Shown here piece by piece: positions 6,892 through 16,150 of a DNA stretch of 64,000 nucleotides. The position numbers were made by a program, and so were the translations under genes. Location of the stretch: positions 1,612,001 to 1,676,000 of the forward strand of contig NZ_CP082945.1 of the NCBI RefSeq assembly GCF_019933235.1. The letters run 5' to 3'. Each line of letters begins with the position of its first letter. Positions within the stretch are counted from its first letter, which is position 1. Under the pieces are notes generated by a model, which saw only the letters and a list, made by a program, of their open reading frames with translations, made no database searches and was not told the origin of the DNA. This DNA is from Streptomyces angustmyceticus (lineage in GTDB: Bacteria; Actinomycetota; Actinomycetes; Streptomycetales; Streptomycetaceae).

Positions 6892-9093
6892 GTGACGTGG
6901 CTGCGGGCGCTGGGGCTGATCGTGCGCTCCGGACTGACCATTGAGAGGACCCGGCTCGAGCCGCTGGTCGCACTGCGCGCCGCGGCCGGAGTGGCAACCG
7001 TGATCGGGCTCGCGCTGTGGCTTGTCTCCCCGGCCTATGCCGCGTCCGCCGCGTTCGGGGCCTTCTCGGCTGGCACCGCCACGTTCCAGCGGAGTTGGCG
7101 CCCGCGCAAGGTGCTGGCGCTGGCCGCCGGCGCGGGCCTGGCGCTCAGCACCTTCCTGGGATATCTGGCGGGGGCGCACCCCGTGTCGTTCCTCCTGCTG
7201 CTCGCCGTGTGGTCCTTCGGCGCCGGAATGGCCTGGGCCGCGGGCTCGACCTCCGGGATCGTCGCGGCCACCACGATCGGCATCATGCTGGTGACCATCA
7301 CCCTGCCGACCACCGTGGTGCAGGCGCTGGAGCACGCCGCGGTGATCGCCTTCGGCGGTGTGGTGCAAGCGACGCTGATCCTGCTGTTCCCGATCCGCCG
7401 CTGGGGAGCGCACCGGGATGCGCTCGCCTGCGCCCTCGCCGCCGTGGCCGACTACGCCCGGCGGCTGCGGGACGACCCGGTGGCCCCCTTCGCCCCGGAA
7501 CCGATGATGACGGCCCGCGACGCCGCTGCGGTCACGCCGTGGCAGGCGCGCCGGCGGCCCGCCGCCTTGCACGGCCCCCGCGGCCTGGCCGAGCGCATCC
7601 GCCCGGTCCTCGCCTCCCTCGCCGACCCCCGGGTCGGCGCTCCGGCGGAGGGGCCGGAACGCGACCGGGCGCGGGAACTCCTGAAGGCGGCCGGCGAGGT
7701 GCTGGACGCCGCTGCCCATTCGATCCGCCGCGGTACCCCGGTCCGGGCGCCCTCCGAAGCCATGGAGGTCCTCCGGGGCGGGGAGGACGAGGTGCTGCGG
7801 GGGCCGGCGCGGCTGGCAGCAGTGCGGCTGTTCGATCTGCTGCGCGAGGTCGTGGAGACCGCGGACAGCAGCGACACGCACGCGGCGAACGCCCCGGCAC
7901 TGGTGCGTCCGACCATGTTCCGGATGGTGCCGGTCGTGCTGCGTGCGATGCGCCGCGAGCTCACCTGGGACTCGACTGTTCTCCGGCACGCTGTACGTCT
8001 CGCCGGGGTGGCTTGCCTCGGCTACCTGCTCGGCAATGCGCTTCCGCTGGGCCACGGCTACTGGGTGCCGATCACCTCCGTCATGGTGCTGCGGCCCGAC
8101 TTCCACCAGACCTACTCCCGTGCTGTGGCCCGGTTCTCCGGCACTCTCGTCGGCGTCGGCCTGGCCACCGGAGTGGTGCAGCTGGCTCACCCGGGCGCAT
8201 ATCTGTCCGGCGGGCTGGCCGTGCTCTCGGCCGGGTTGATGTACCTGCTGATGCGCACCGGGTACGCGGTCTCGCAGTCCTTCGCCGCAGCGTATGTCGT
8301 CTTCCTGCTCGGGATGGGGGGCGCGGAGTGGCACCAGACGGTGCGGGACCGAGTGCTGCTGACCCTGCTCGGCGGTGCGCTCGCGATGCTGGCCTATGTG
8401 GTCTTTCCGGCCTGGGAGACCCCGCGGCTGCTGGACCGTCTCGCGGACTGGCTCGCCGCGAACGGGCGGTACGCGGCGGCGGTGGTCGACAGCTACGCGG
8501 ATCCCGACCGCGGGCATCGCGCGGAAGTGCGGCAGGCACTGCTTGCCGCCCGTACGAAGGAGGCCGCATGGGACGAGGCTTTCGAGCGGGCCAAGCAAGA
8601 GCCGGTGAAGCATCGTGGACTGACCCGCAGTGCGGCCCAGGACGCGTATGAGGCGCTCAAGTCGATGGGGCGGGCGGCGATGCTTCTGGAGGCCCATCTG
8701 CCGGGGCCAGAGGTGCGGCCCGTCCCGGAAGCCGCACTGTTCGCGGCGGCCCTGCGGGCGGACACCGCGCGTGCGGCGCGGGACGTACGCGAGCGGCGGG
8801 CCCCGGGATGGGAGCGGGTAGCGGCGGCGCTCGACGCCTGGGAGGGCTCGGACGGCGGTGATGATCCGGTGGTGCGGCGTGGCGCGGAACTTTTGCTAGG
8901 GGCCCTGGAGGAGCTGACGGCCGCGCTGGGCACGACACCGCTGGAACGGGATGTCGAGCCGGTCCGGGAGGCGCGGGAGGGCCGGCAGGAGCGACCGGCG
9001 CCGGAGGAAGAGGCGGCAGACGCGGAAGAGGAACAGGAACTCCGGCGGGGGCGCGGTGACGGCTCGGCTCCGCCTCCCAAGGACGTCGGATAG
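6892..9093 (+). CDS. FUSC-family inner-membrane protein
   Basis: 733 residues. An N-terminal membrane block (roughly residues 20-160, five to six helices such as LLLLAVWSFGAGMAWA), a soluble middle, a second membrane block (about residues 365-515, with VACLGYLLGNALPLGHGYWVP) and a long charged C-terminal tail are typical of the FUSC family. That family is related to aromatic-acid exporters and to plant aluminium-activated transporters. The motif HGYWVPITSVMVLRPDF is the family's best-conserved stretch. Probable role: efflux of organic acids. The tail is Glu-rich at its end, and a fragment like it occurs at 3412-3640. Confidence 0.85.
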   Translation: MTWLRALGLIVRSGLTIERTRLEPLVALRAAAGVATVIGLALWLVSPAYAASAAFGAFSAGTATFQRSWRPRKVLALAAGAGLALSTFLGYLAGAHPVSFLLLLAVWSFGAGMAWAAGSTSGIVAATTIGIMLVTITLPTTVVQALEHAAVIAFGGVVQATLILLFPIRRWGAHRDALACALAAVADYARRLRDDPVAPFAPEPMMTARDAAAVTPWQARRRPAALHGPRGLAERIRPVLASLADPRVGAPAEGPERDRARELLKAAGEVLDAAAHSIRRGTPVRAPSEAMEVLRGGEDEVLRGPARLAAVRLFDLLREVVETADSSDTHAANAPALVRPTMFRMVPVVLRAMRRELTWDSTVLRHAVRLAGVACLGYLLGNALPLGHGYWVPITSVMVLRPDFHQTYSRAVARFSGTLVGVGLATGVVQLAHPGAYLSGGLAVLSAGLMYLLMRTGYAVSQSFAAAYVVFLLGMGGAEWHQTVRDRVLLTLLGGALAMLAYVVFPAWETPRLLDRLADWLAANGRYAAAVVDSYADPDRGHRAEVRQALLAARTKEAAWDEAFERAKQEPVKHRGLTRSAAQDAYEALKSMGRAAMLLEAHLPGPEVRPVPEAALFAAALRADTARAARDVRERRAPGWERVAAALDAWEGSDGGDDPVVRRGAELLLGALEELTAALGTTPLERDVEPVREAREGRQERPAPEEEAADAEEEQELRRGRGDGSAPPPKDVG

Positions 9094-9165
9094 ACAGCGC
9101 CTACGCTCCGTGCGGCAAGCCGGGATTTCGTGCCGGAACCGGACGGCGGGACGTGCGCACGGCCG

Positions 9166-9193
9166 GAGCGGTGAGCGGTGAGCGGTGAGCGGT
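9166..9193. repeat. four tandem GAGCGGT heptamers
   Basis: Four perfect consecutive copies of GAGCGGT lie between the convergent ends of the FUSC gene and the MEDS gene; the last abuts the MEDS stop codon. This is probably replication slippage. Confidence 0.9.
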
Positions 9194-9194
9194 G

Positions 9195-9842
9195 TCAGGT
9201 CTCCCCGGAGGCCGGTGGCCCGGTCTCCTCATCGGGATCGAGGAAGTACGGATTTTCCATGATCATGCCGTTCAGCCAGACCTTCGGATGGGCCTTGACC
9301 AGTGGGACGATCAGGTCACTGTGGAACATCTCCAGGTCGTACATGCACATCCCCACCTGGGGATACGACCGCAGCCACCGGGTCGCGCGCATCTCATACC
9401 GGACCAGATCCTGGACGAAGGCGGGCTGCACCAAGGGCTGGGCCCAGCTCATATCGGCGGCGAGCCGGGCGCAGGTGCCGTTGTCGGACGGGAACATCTC
9501 GTCCGACCATGCGGAGAGCCGGGCCAGTGTGCGATCTCCGTCGAAGGTCGTCCCGTCCCGCAGATACTCATTCGGGCCCCTGATCTGGAGGCTGTTGCCG
9601 CGCCGGCCCACCGCGGGGGCGTGCGAGGCCAAGACGTCGCGAAAAGTACGGCCGTCGCCCTCGGTGCCCAAGAGGAGGCAGATGTGCCCTGCACTCAGGC
9701 CCTCCGCCAAGAAGGGGGTCATGAGCTGGTCCCGCTCGGCACGCCCCCGGTACAGGGCACAGATGTGGTCGCCGGGAGTCAGTGGTACTCCGCCCAGGTG
9801 AGCGACAGCGGCCACGGGAGTGTCCGCTGTCCGCCGGTGCAT
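9195..9842 (-). CDS. MEDS-domain (DcmR-like sensory) protein
   Basis: 215 residues; ATG 9842 follows AGGAGGCGAGCG. The sequence GDHICALYRGRAERDQLMTP, then FLAEGLSAGHICLLLGTEGD and the later MCMYDLEMFHSDLIVPLVKAHP, fits the MEDS domain, a RecA-like ATPase fold first noted in methanogen and methylotroph sensors such as DcmR. In Streptomyces such stand-alone proteins often accompany anti-sigma or sensory systems. Here it sits 20 nt downstream of a PucR-type regulator on the same strand and is likely co-transcribed with it. The ligand is unknown. Confidence 0.82.
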   Translation of the reverse strand: MHRRTADTPVAAVAHLGGVPLTPGDHICALYRGRAERDQLMTPFLAEGLSAGHICLLLGTEGDGRTFRDVLASHAPAVGRRGNSLQIRGPNEYLRDGTTFDGDRTLARLSAWSDEMFPSDNGTCARLAADMSWAQPLVQPAFVQDLVRYEMRATRWLRSYPQVGMCMYDLEMFHSDLIVPLVKAHPKVWLNGMIMENPYFLDPDEETGPPASGET

Positions 9843-9862
9843 CGCTCGCCTCCTGGTCAGGG

Positions 9863-11563
9863 TCAGCCGCCCAGGACTTTCCACACCCGGGTGGCAACGT
9901 GCAGGTTCAGCCGGCCGTCGACGTCCCCGAGGCCATTGCCGCTGACCTCGCGGATGCGCTGGAGCCGGTAGCGCAGGGTGCTGCGGTGGATGGCCAGGGC
10001 GGCTGCCGTGGCGTCGTAGTTGCCACCGCACTCGAAGTACTGGGAGAGGGTCTGGACCAGGTCCGAGTGGTGTGCGGCGTCATAGTCCAGTAGCGGGCCG
10101 AGCCACTCACGGACGAACTGCTCGACCTCCCGGTAGCCGCCGCCCGACCCCAGGATGCGGTAGAGACCCAGTTCGTCGAAGGTCGTGGCCCCGTGGGGGG
10201 ACTGCGAGCGCTGGCGGACCTCCAGGGCGCGCAACGCTTCCTGGAACGAGCGGGGGATCTCGCTCGGGGTGTCGCAGCGGCCGCCCACACCGATCGAGCC
10301 GGTGGGCGAGCCGAGTTCGCGGCCCACTGCCTCGTACAGGGCCTTCGCCTGGGGACGGCCCTGCAGTACGAGGACGGCCATCCCGGACCGTCTGGCCAGC
10401 AGTGACCGCATCCGCAGCCCGGCTGCCGACCTGCCGACCGCTTGCACGAAGGTGTCGTCGGCCGGCCGGCCCGTCCATTGCACGGCGACGAGATACTGCG
10501 GACCGTGCAGGTCATGGCCTACGGCGGCGGCCCGGGCGTAGGCGCTCGCGTCGTCGGTGCCGGTGATCAGGTCGTCCACGAGTTCGCGTCGTAGCCGCAG
10601 CTCCACCTCGGCGAGGTTGCGCAGATGGGCCAGTTCCAGGGCCAGCGCAGTGCTGGCGTAATCGAGGGCGAACCATTCTTCCTCGCCGGCGCCCGCTTCG
10701 GGGTCGATCAGGGCCACGGTGCCGAGGACCTCGCCACGGTGCTGGGCCAGCGCGATGACCTGTTCCGCCACCCGCACCGGCCGCAGTCGGCGGGCCACAT
10801 CCTGCAGAAGCTCTTCGTGCGGGGCCGCCTCGGGTTTGGGGTAGGGGTCGGGGCGGCCCGGGCCCGCCCAGGCCCGCAGATTGCCGAAGCGGTCCTCGAT
10901 GGCGACCGGGTAGCCGGTGAGCTGGTGAAGAGCCCCGGCAATGCCCTGTACGCCGTCGTCGTTCGCGGAGGCGTCGCTGAGCATCTCGTGGACGGAGCGC
11001 TGATGCTCCAGTTCGGAGACGGACGTGGTGAGCCGGGCGTTCGTGGCCGCGCGGTCATCGCTGAGCTGCCGCAATCGCTGTTCACGGTCGCGTTCCGTGC
11101 GCCGGGCCATGGCTTGCGTGAGGGCTGCCGCGGTCTGCTGAGCCAGGACCCGCAGCAGGAAGTACTCGTCATCGGTGGGCTGGGACCGTGCGCTGACCAC
11201 CAAGTGGCCGATGACGTCCGCCGTGCTGCGCAGCGCGAGGCTCCAGCCCCATTCCCGGTCCGGCACCGTGACCGGCCCACCCTGACCGTCCAGTCTCCGG
11301 ACCTGGGCATCGAGGTGGGGGGTGGCGCGGGGCCAGTCGGTGGGTGTGCGGGTCAGGCCGTTGTCGAGCGTGAGGTAGGCGGCCTCGGCGCGGCACGGAC
11401 CGAGGGTGCCAACGGCGGTGAGGGCCCGCGTCAGGACGTCACTCTCGTCCGGCGCGTCATTCATGATCATCGAGAGCACGAAAAGGCTGTACATGTTCGC
11501 CAGGTGCTCGCGTCCCCAGCTGGTCCGGGGGGACCGGCCCGTCGTGCCCGAGGTCGTGGCCAT
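9863..11563 (-). CDS. PucR-family transcriptional regulator with GAF-like sensor
   Basis: 566 residues from ATG 11563. An earlier in-frame GTG at 11608 overlaps a likely -10 box (TAGTGT), so I prefer the ATG. Residues of about 30-170 look like a GAF-type sensor, followed by a helical linker (residues 170-220) and a second sensory stretch. The C-terminus has the PucR helix-turn-helix: QTLSQYFECGGNYDATAAAL then HRSTLRYRLQRI. Such proteins usually activate catabolic or transport genes. It is followed closely by the MEDS gene. The target is unknown. Confidence 0.85.
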   Translation of the reverse strand: MATTSGTTGRSPRTSWGREHLANMYSLFVLSMIMNDAPDESDVLTRALTAVGTLGPCRAEAAYLTLDNGLTRTPTDWPRATPHLDAQVRRLDGQGGPVTVPDREWGWSLALRSTADVIGHLVVSARSQPTDDEYFLLRVLAQQTAAALTQAMARRTERDREQRLRQLSDDRAATNARLTTSVSELEHQRSVHEMLSDASANDDGVQGIAGALHQLTGYPVAIEDRFGNLRAWAGPGRPDPYPKPEAAPHEELLQDVARRLRPVRVAEQVIALAQHRGEVLGTVALIDPEAGAGEEEWFALDYASTALALELAHLRNLAEVELRLRRELVDDLITGTDDASAYARAAAVGHDLHGPQYLVAVQWTGRPADDTFVQAVGRSAAGLRMRSLLARRSGMAVLVLQGRPQAKALYEAVGRELGSPTGSIGVGGRCDTPSEIPRSFQEALRALEVRQRSQSPHGATTFDELGLYRILGSGGGYREVEQFVREWLGPLLDYDAAHHSDLVQTLSQYFECGGNYDATAAALAIHRSTLRYRLQRIREVSGNGLGDVDGRLNLHVATRVWKVLGG

Positions 11564-11785
11564 GGTGGGATCAACGGCCTTTCTAAGGGACTCGCCCGCG
11601 ATCCACACTACCCAACGACGCAGATCTTGTCCGAATATGTCGGCCTCGATCAGCTCACCCTGGCAGACCCAGATTGCCTACGGATTTCGGCCTCGCAGGC
11701 GCAGGCCGCGGGTCGCCCGCGATGGCGAGACTGAAGCGGTCAGCCGTGAACCAGCAGCAGTGGCGTGTCGTCGGGAGGAGGGGAC

Positions 11786-12274
11786 ATGAGCCAGCAGGAC
11801 CGTCGGACCATCGCGTCGTACCCCACCTACTCGGAGGCGGAACGCGCCGTCGATTACCTGTCCGACCAGGAATTCCCGGTGGAACGCGTCGCCATCATCG
11901 GCCACGACCTGCAACTCGTCGAACAAGTTGTCGGCCGTGTCGGTCATGGCAGGGCGGCGCTGAGCGGGGCCGCCTCCGGAGCACTCCCCGGTGCACTGAT
12001 CGGCTGGATCTTCGGCCTGCTCAGTTGGCTCGACCCGGTGCTGTCGTCGCTGTTGCTGGCCCTTTACGGGATGATCTTCGGCGCAGTGATCGGCGCGCTG
12101 CTCGGACTACTTCTGTACAGCGTGCAGCGCGGGCGCCGCGACTTCGCTTCGGTCAGCACGATGCAGCCGAGCCGGTACGAGGTCGTGGCGGACGCCGAGG
12201 TGGCCGATCAGGCCGCCAAGCTGCTCAACCGGCTCGGGAGCGCGGCGGCCGGCACCACCGCCACCGAGAAGTGA
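11786..12274 (+). CDS. general stress protein GSP17M-like
   Basis: 162 residues; ATG 11786 follows GGGAGGAGGGGAC. The N-terminal domain (SYPTYSEAERAVDYLSDQEF, VERVAIIGHDL) is the general-stress-protein 17M (YflT-like) fold. A glycine-rich membrane hairpin follows (LSGAASGALPGALIGWIFGL and MIFGAVIGALLGLLLYS), then a short C-terminal domain. It lies 64 nt upstream of dnaK and likely heads the chaperone operon. The molecular role is unknown; the family is linked to sigma-B-type stress responses. Confidence 0.83.
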   Translation: MSQQDRRTIASYPTYSEAERAVDYLSDQEFPVERVAIIGHDLQLVEQVVGRVGHGRAALSGAASGALPGALIGWIFGLLSWLDPVLSSLLLALYGMIFGAVIGALLGLLLYSVQRGRRDFASVSTMQPSRYEVVADAEVADQAAKLLNRLGSAAAGTTATEK

Positions 12275-12338
12275 GACCCCGACCCCGCGGCACAGGGCGC
12301 GCGAACACTTCCGTGGCTTTCGATGAAGGAGTATCCCC

Positions 12339-14249
12339 ATGGCTAAGGCAGTCGGCATCGACCTCGGAACCACCAACTCGGTGATCGCCGCGTGGGAGGG
12401 CGGTGAGGCGACGGTTCTCCCGAACTCCGAGGGCAGCCGCACGACCCCTTCAGTCGTTGCGTTCACCGACACGGGCGAGCGGCTCGTCGGCCAGTTGGCC
12501 CGCCGCCAGGCGATCCTCAACCCCAAGGGAACCATCTACTCGGCCAAGCGCTTCATCGGCCGCCGCTACGACGAGATCTCCGACGAGGCGAAGGCCGTCG
12601 GCTTCGACGTGGTCGCCGACGACCACGGCAATGCGCGCTTCGAGGTACGCGGCAAGCTGTACGCGCCCGAGGAGATCAGCGCACTGGTCCTGCGCAAGCT
12701 CGCCGACGACGCCGCCAAGCAGTTGGGCGAGAAGGTGACGGAAGCCGTCATCACCGTCCCCGCCTACTTCAACGACGCCCAGCGCACCGCGACGAAGGAC
12801 GCGGGGCGCATCGCGGGACTGGAGGTCCTGCGCATCATCAACGAGCCCACGGCGGCGGCCCTCGCCTACGGGCTGGACAAGAAGGGGCACGAGACCGTGC
12901 TCGTCTTCGACCTGGGCGGCGGCACCTTCGACGTCAGCCTGCTCGACGTCGGCGACGGGGTGGTCGAGGTCCGGTCCACCGCGGGCGACAGCCACCTGGG
13001 CGGTGACGACTTCGACCGGCGGCTGGTGGACCACCTGGCGGACAACTTCCAACGCGACAACGGCATCGATCTGCGGAACGACCCGCAGGCCCTGCAACGG
13101 CTTTTCGAGGCCGCGGAGAAGGCCAAGACCGAACTCAGCTCGGTCAGCCAGACGCAGGTCAGCCTGCCGTTCATCACCGCGGACGCCGCCGGCCCGAAGC
13201 ATCTGACCGAGACGGTCATGCGGTCCACGTTCGAGCAGATCACCTCCGACCTGGTCGAGCGGACCATGGAACCGGTCAAGCAGGCGATGGCCGACGCCAA
13301 GATCAGCGACAGCGATATCGACGAGGTCATCCTCGTGGGCGGCTCCACCCGCATCCCCGCCGTCCAGAACCTGGTCCGCCGGCTGACCGGGGGCAAGGAC
13401 CCGAACATGAGCGTCAACCCCGACGAGGTCGTGGCCATGGGCGCCGCGATCCAGGCAGGAGTGCTCAAAGGCGACGTCAAGGACGTCCTGCTGCTCGACG
13501 TCATCCCGCTGTCGCTGGGCGTGGAGACCCGCGGCGGTGTGATGACCAAGATCATCGAGCGGAACACCACCATCCCGGTGCGGCGCACGGAGACCTTCTC
13601 CACCGCCGAGGACAACCAGGGAGCCGTCGACATCGTCGTCCTGCAAGGAGAGCGCGAGCTCGCGAAGGACAACCGCGTCCTGGGCCGCTTCCAGCTCAAG
13701 GACATCCGCCCCGCGCCCCGCGGCGAGCCGCAGGTCGAGGTCACCTTCGACGTCGACGCCAACGGCATCCTGAACGTCGCCGCGCGTGACAAGGACACCG
13801 GCGCCGAGCAGGGCATCACCATCAGCGAGGGCTCCAACCTCGACCAGAGCGAGGTCGAGCGGATGGTCCAGGAGGCCGAGGCGCACCGCGGCGAGGACCA
13901 GGCGCTGCGCGCGGCGGTGGACGCCCGCAACGAACTGGACGCCGTTGCCTACCAGGTCGAACGCCGGCTGAATGAGCTGGGCGACGCCGCACCCGCGCAC
14001 GAGAAGGCACGGGCCGAGATGCTTGTCACCGACGCCCGGGAAGCCGTCAAGGGAGAGGCGCCGCTCGACAAGGTCAGGTCGCTGACCTCCGAACTCCAGC
14101 AGATCCACGCCTCGCTGGCCTCCCACCAGGCAGGCGCGGGCCCGTCCGCGGAGGAGCGGGCCACGGCGGACGCCGGGGCAGGCGGTGCTTCGGGCAGCTC
14201 CGCCGGATCCGACGACGACGTGGTCGACGCCGAATTCGACAAGAGCTGA
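12339..14249 (+). CDS. dnaK: molecular chaperone DnaK (Hsp70), second-copy type
   Basis: 636 residues, full length; ribosome site GAAGGAG. The ATPase domain shows [12 protein letters not shown] at the start, [19 protein letters not shown] and [16 protein letters not shown] complete substrate-binding domain and a lid ending in [12 protein letters not shown] follow. It drives ATP-dependent folding with GrpE and the J-protein encoded next. No CIRCE or HAIR palindrome was found in the 64 nt upstream, unlike the main Streptomyces dnaK operon. With cbpM downstream instead of hspR this is probably an accessory DnaK system. The organism very likely has another dnaK elsewhere. Confidence 0.96.
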   Translation: MAKAVGIDLGTTNSVIAAWEGGEATVLPNSEGSRTTPSVVAFTDTGERLVGQLARRQAILNPKGTIYSAKRFIGRRYDEISDEAKAVGFDVVADDHGNARFEVRGKLYAPEEISALVLRKLADDAAKQLGEKVTEAVITVPAYFNDAQRTATKDAGRIAGLEVLRIINEPTAAALAYGLDKKGHETVLVFDLGGGTFDVSLLDVGDGVVEVRSTAGDSHLGGDDFDRRLVDHLADNFQRDNGIDLRNDPQALQRLFEAAEKAKTELSSVSQTQVSLPFITADAAGPKHLTETVMRSTFEQITSDLVERTMEPVKQAMADAKISDSDIDEVILVGGSTRIPAVQNLVRRLTGGKDPNMSVNPDEVVAMGAAIQAGVLKGDVKDVLLLDVIPLSLGVETRGGVMTKIIERNTTIPVRRTETFSTAEDNQGAVDIVVLQGERELAKDNRVLGRFQLKDIRPAPRGEPQVEVTFDVDANGILNVAARDKDTGAEQGITISEGSNLDQSEVERMVQEAEAHRGEDQALRAAVDARNELDAVAYQVERRLNELGDAAPAHEKARAEMLVTDAREAVKGEAPLDKVRSLTSELQQIHASLASHQAGAGPSAEERATADAGAGGASGSSAGSDDDVVDAEFDKS

Positions 14250-14258
14250 GGTGCGGCG

Positions 14259-14774
14259 ATGTCCACCGAACAGGAGCCGACGACGCCCCAGGGCGAGCTG
14301 AGCCAGGCCCTGCCCCCGGAGCAGCCGGAGGTGGACGACCACGCCGCGGCCCTCGACGAACTCCAAGACCGCTGGCGCCGCGCCCTCGCGGACCTCGACA
14401 ACCTCCGCAAGCGCCACGCCAAGGAACTGGCCGCCGTACGGAACGAGGAACGCGCCCGCACCGCGGCGGCCTGGCTGCCGGTGGTCGACAATCTGGACCT
14501 GGCGCTCACCCATGCCGGATCCGATCCGTCCGCCGTGGTCGAAGGCGTCAAGGCCGTACGCGACCAGGCCGTCGACGTGCTCCGCCGGCTCGGCTATCCC
14601 CGCTACGAGGAGACCGGAGTGCCGTTCGACCCGGCCGTGCACGAGGTCGTCGGCACCGTCGACGACCCCGATGCCGAGCCGAACACCGTCGTGCAGGTGA
14701 TGCGTCCCGGCTACGGCGAGGGGAGCCGGCAGCTGCGCCCCGCGGCCGTCATGGTCAGCAAGCGGCAGGAGTGA
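14259..14774 (+). CDS. grpE: nucleotide exchange factor GrpE
   Basis: 171 residues, starting 9 nt after dnaK. An acidic N-terminus and a long helix (LDELQDRWRRALADLDNLRKR) lead into the beta-domain with VPFDPAVHEVVGTV and VVQVMRPGY, the family signature. It releases ADP from the partner DnaK. The order dnaK-grpE-dnaJ with near-zero gaps shows one operon. Confidence 0.94.
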   Translation: MSTEQEPTTPQGELSQALPPEQPEVDDHAAALDELQDRWRRALADLDNLRKRHAKELAAVRNEERARTAAAWLPVVDNLDLALTHAGSDPSAVVEGVKAVRDQAVDVLRRLGYPRYEETGVPFDPAVHEVVGTVDDPDAEPNTVVQVMRPGYGEGSRQLRPAAVMVSKRQE

Positions 14775-14780
14775 CGCCCC

Positions 14781-15743
14781 ATGGCACGGGACTACTACGA
14801 CGTGCTCGGGGTGCAGCGCAACGCGAGCTCCGACGACATACAGCAGGCCTTCCGCAAGCTGGCCCGCAAATACCACCCCGACATCAACAAGGACCCGCAG
14901 GCCGAGGAGCGCTTCAAGGAGCTCAACGAGGCGTACAGCGTGCTGTCCGACCCCAAGACGCGCAAGCGCTACGACCGCTTCGGCGAGGACTTCCGGCAGA
15001 TCCCGGAGGACTGGGAAGAACGGGTGGGCGCGGGCGTGGGGGCCGGGGCGGGAGCCCGAGGCAGCGGCCGTGGCCGGGCCACCGGCGGCGGCCGGGTCCG
15101 GTTCACCGACTATGGCGAGGGATTCGACGGCGCCGGCATCAACTTCGAGGACCTGTTCGGCGGGATGTACGGCCGCGGCGGAGGCGGCGGACGCTGGGGC
15201 CCGGTTCCCGGCGCCGACCAGGAGGCCGAGATCCAGCTCGGTGTCGAGGAGGCCTACCACGGCGGTCATCGCAGCATCACCCTCGCCGGACCCGGCGGAC
15301 AGCGGACCTACGACGTCAACATCCCGCGTGGCGTGGTCGACGGACAGCGCATCCGGCTGGCCGGGGAAGGCGGCAGGGGCAGCGACGACGGTCCCCCGGG
15401 AGATCTGTACCTCCGCGTACGGATCAAGCCCGATACGCGATTCCGCCTGGAGGGCCGGGACATCCACGTCGCGCTTCCCGTCACGCCCTGGGAGGCGGCG
15501 CTCGGCGCGACGGTACCGGTACCCACGCCCGGCGGCACCGCCAAAGTCACCGTTCCCAAGGGCTCGTCCAGCGGCCGCCGGCTGCGGTTGCGCGGCGAGG
15601 GCATGCCCAACCCCCGTGGCGCCAACGGAGATCTCTACGCGGAGGTCCGGATCATGGTGCCGCCCGAACTCGGCGACCGGGAGCGTGAGCTCTTCGAGGA
15701 GCTGGCTGCCGTGTCCACCTTCGACCCGAGGAAGCCAGGATGA
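14781..15743 (+). CDS. DnaJ-class co-chaperone of the CbpA type
   Basis: 320 residues. The J domain (residues 4-70) carries the essential HPD in KYHPDIN. A Gly/Arg-rich linker (about residues 80-150) follows, then two C-terminal substrate domains beginning [18 protein letters not shown]. There is no CxxCxGxG zinc finger, so it is CbpA-like rather than canonical DnaJ. That agrees with the next gene encoding its modulator CbpM. It stimulates the ATPase of the neighbouring DnaK. The start ATG follows GGCAGGAGTGA. Confidence 0.92.
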   Translation: MARDYYDVLGVQRNASSDDIQQAFRKLARKYHPDINKDPQAEERFKELNEAYSVLSDPKTRKRYDRFGEDFRQIPEDWEERVGAGVGAGAGARGSGRGRATGGGRVRFTDYGEGFDGAGINFEDLFGGMYGRGGGGGRWGPVPGADQEAEIQLGVEEAYHGGHRSITLAGPGGQRTYDVNIPRGVVDGQRIRLAGEGGRGSDDGPPGDLYLRVRIKPDTRFRLEGRDIHVALPVTPWEAALGATVPVPTPGGTAKVTVPKGSSSGRRLRLRGEGMPNPRGANGDLYAEVRIMVPPELGDRERELFEELAAVSTFDPRKPG

Positions 15744-16150
15744 CCCATGATCCACGGCGCGCTGCCGCCGGGCCGAAGGCCGGGCATCGCCGGCCGACGG
15801 CGCCGGACAAGCAGCGGGCCCTGAACGTCGTTGTCCGCAACTACGCCCTCGCACCCGTCGACAGACTCAGCCTGGACGTCGTGGCCCGGCGCTCCGGACT
15901 CCACCCCGATCTCGTCCGGCGGTTCGTCACCCTCGGCCTGGTCGACGCCACCCGCGACCACAGCGGCCGGCTGTGGTTCGACCCGGGCGCGCCCGCAACT
16001 CTCGCCCGCATCCAACGGCTACGGGCCGGGCTCCCCCTCAACTACGCCTCCCTCGGTCTGGTGCTCGACCTGCTCGACCGGATCAGCGAGCTGGAGGCCG
16101 CGTTGAGACGCAGCAACGCCGGCTCGAGGAGTGATGAATCGTGGATATGA
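15740..16150 (+). CDS. cbpM: chaperone modulator CbpM (MerR-like fold)
   Basis: 136 residues, overlapping the J-protein stop by ATGA. After a basic N-terminus come [24 protein letters not shown], a MerR/HspR-like helix-turn-helix, and [34 protein letters not shown] with gaps, the CbpM signature. In E. coli CbpM binds the J domain of CbpA and blocks it. HspR has the same fold, so a DNA-binding role cannot be excluded, but pairing with a CbpA-type J-protein favours CbpM. Confidence 0.85.
   Translation: MTHDPRRAAAGPKAGHRRPTAPDKQRALNVVVRNYALAPVDRLSLDVVARRSGLHPDLVRRFVTLGLVDATRDHSGRLWFDPGAPATLARIQRLRAGLPLNYASLGLVLDLLDRISELEAALRRSNAGSRSDESWI

Noticed and set aside
6826..8697. A 623-codon antisense frame across the FUSC gene
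   Set aside because: Same reason: low-complexity reverse-frame composition opposite a recognisable membrane protein.
9166..9193. CRISPR-like array
   Set aside because: Four direct heptamers with no spacers are a simple tandem repeat; no other direct-repeat array was seen in the window.
12275..12338. CIRCE or HAIR heat-shock palindrome upstream of dnaK
   Set aside because: I looked for GCACTC-N9-GAGTGC-like and CTTGAGT-N7-ACTCAAG-like pairs and saw neither in this gap.
12450..15854. A 1,134-codon open frame antisense to dnaK-grpE-dnaJ
   Set aside because: It is a by-product of GC-rich third positions in the real genes; it has no known domains, and the sense strand carries clear, full-length chaperones.
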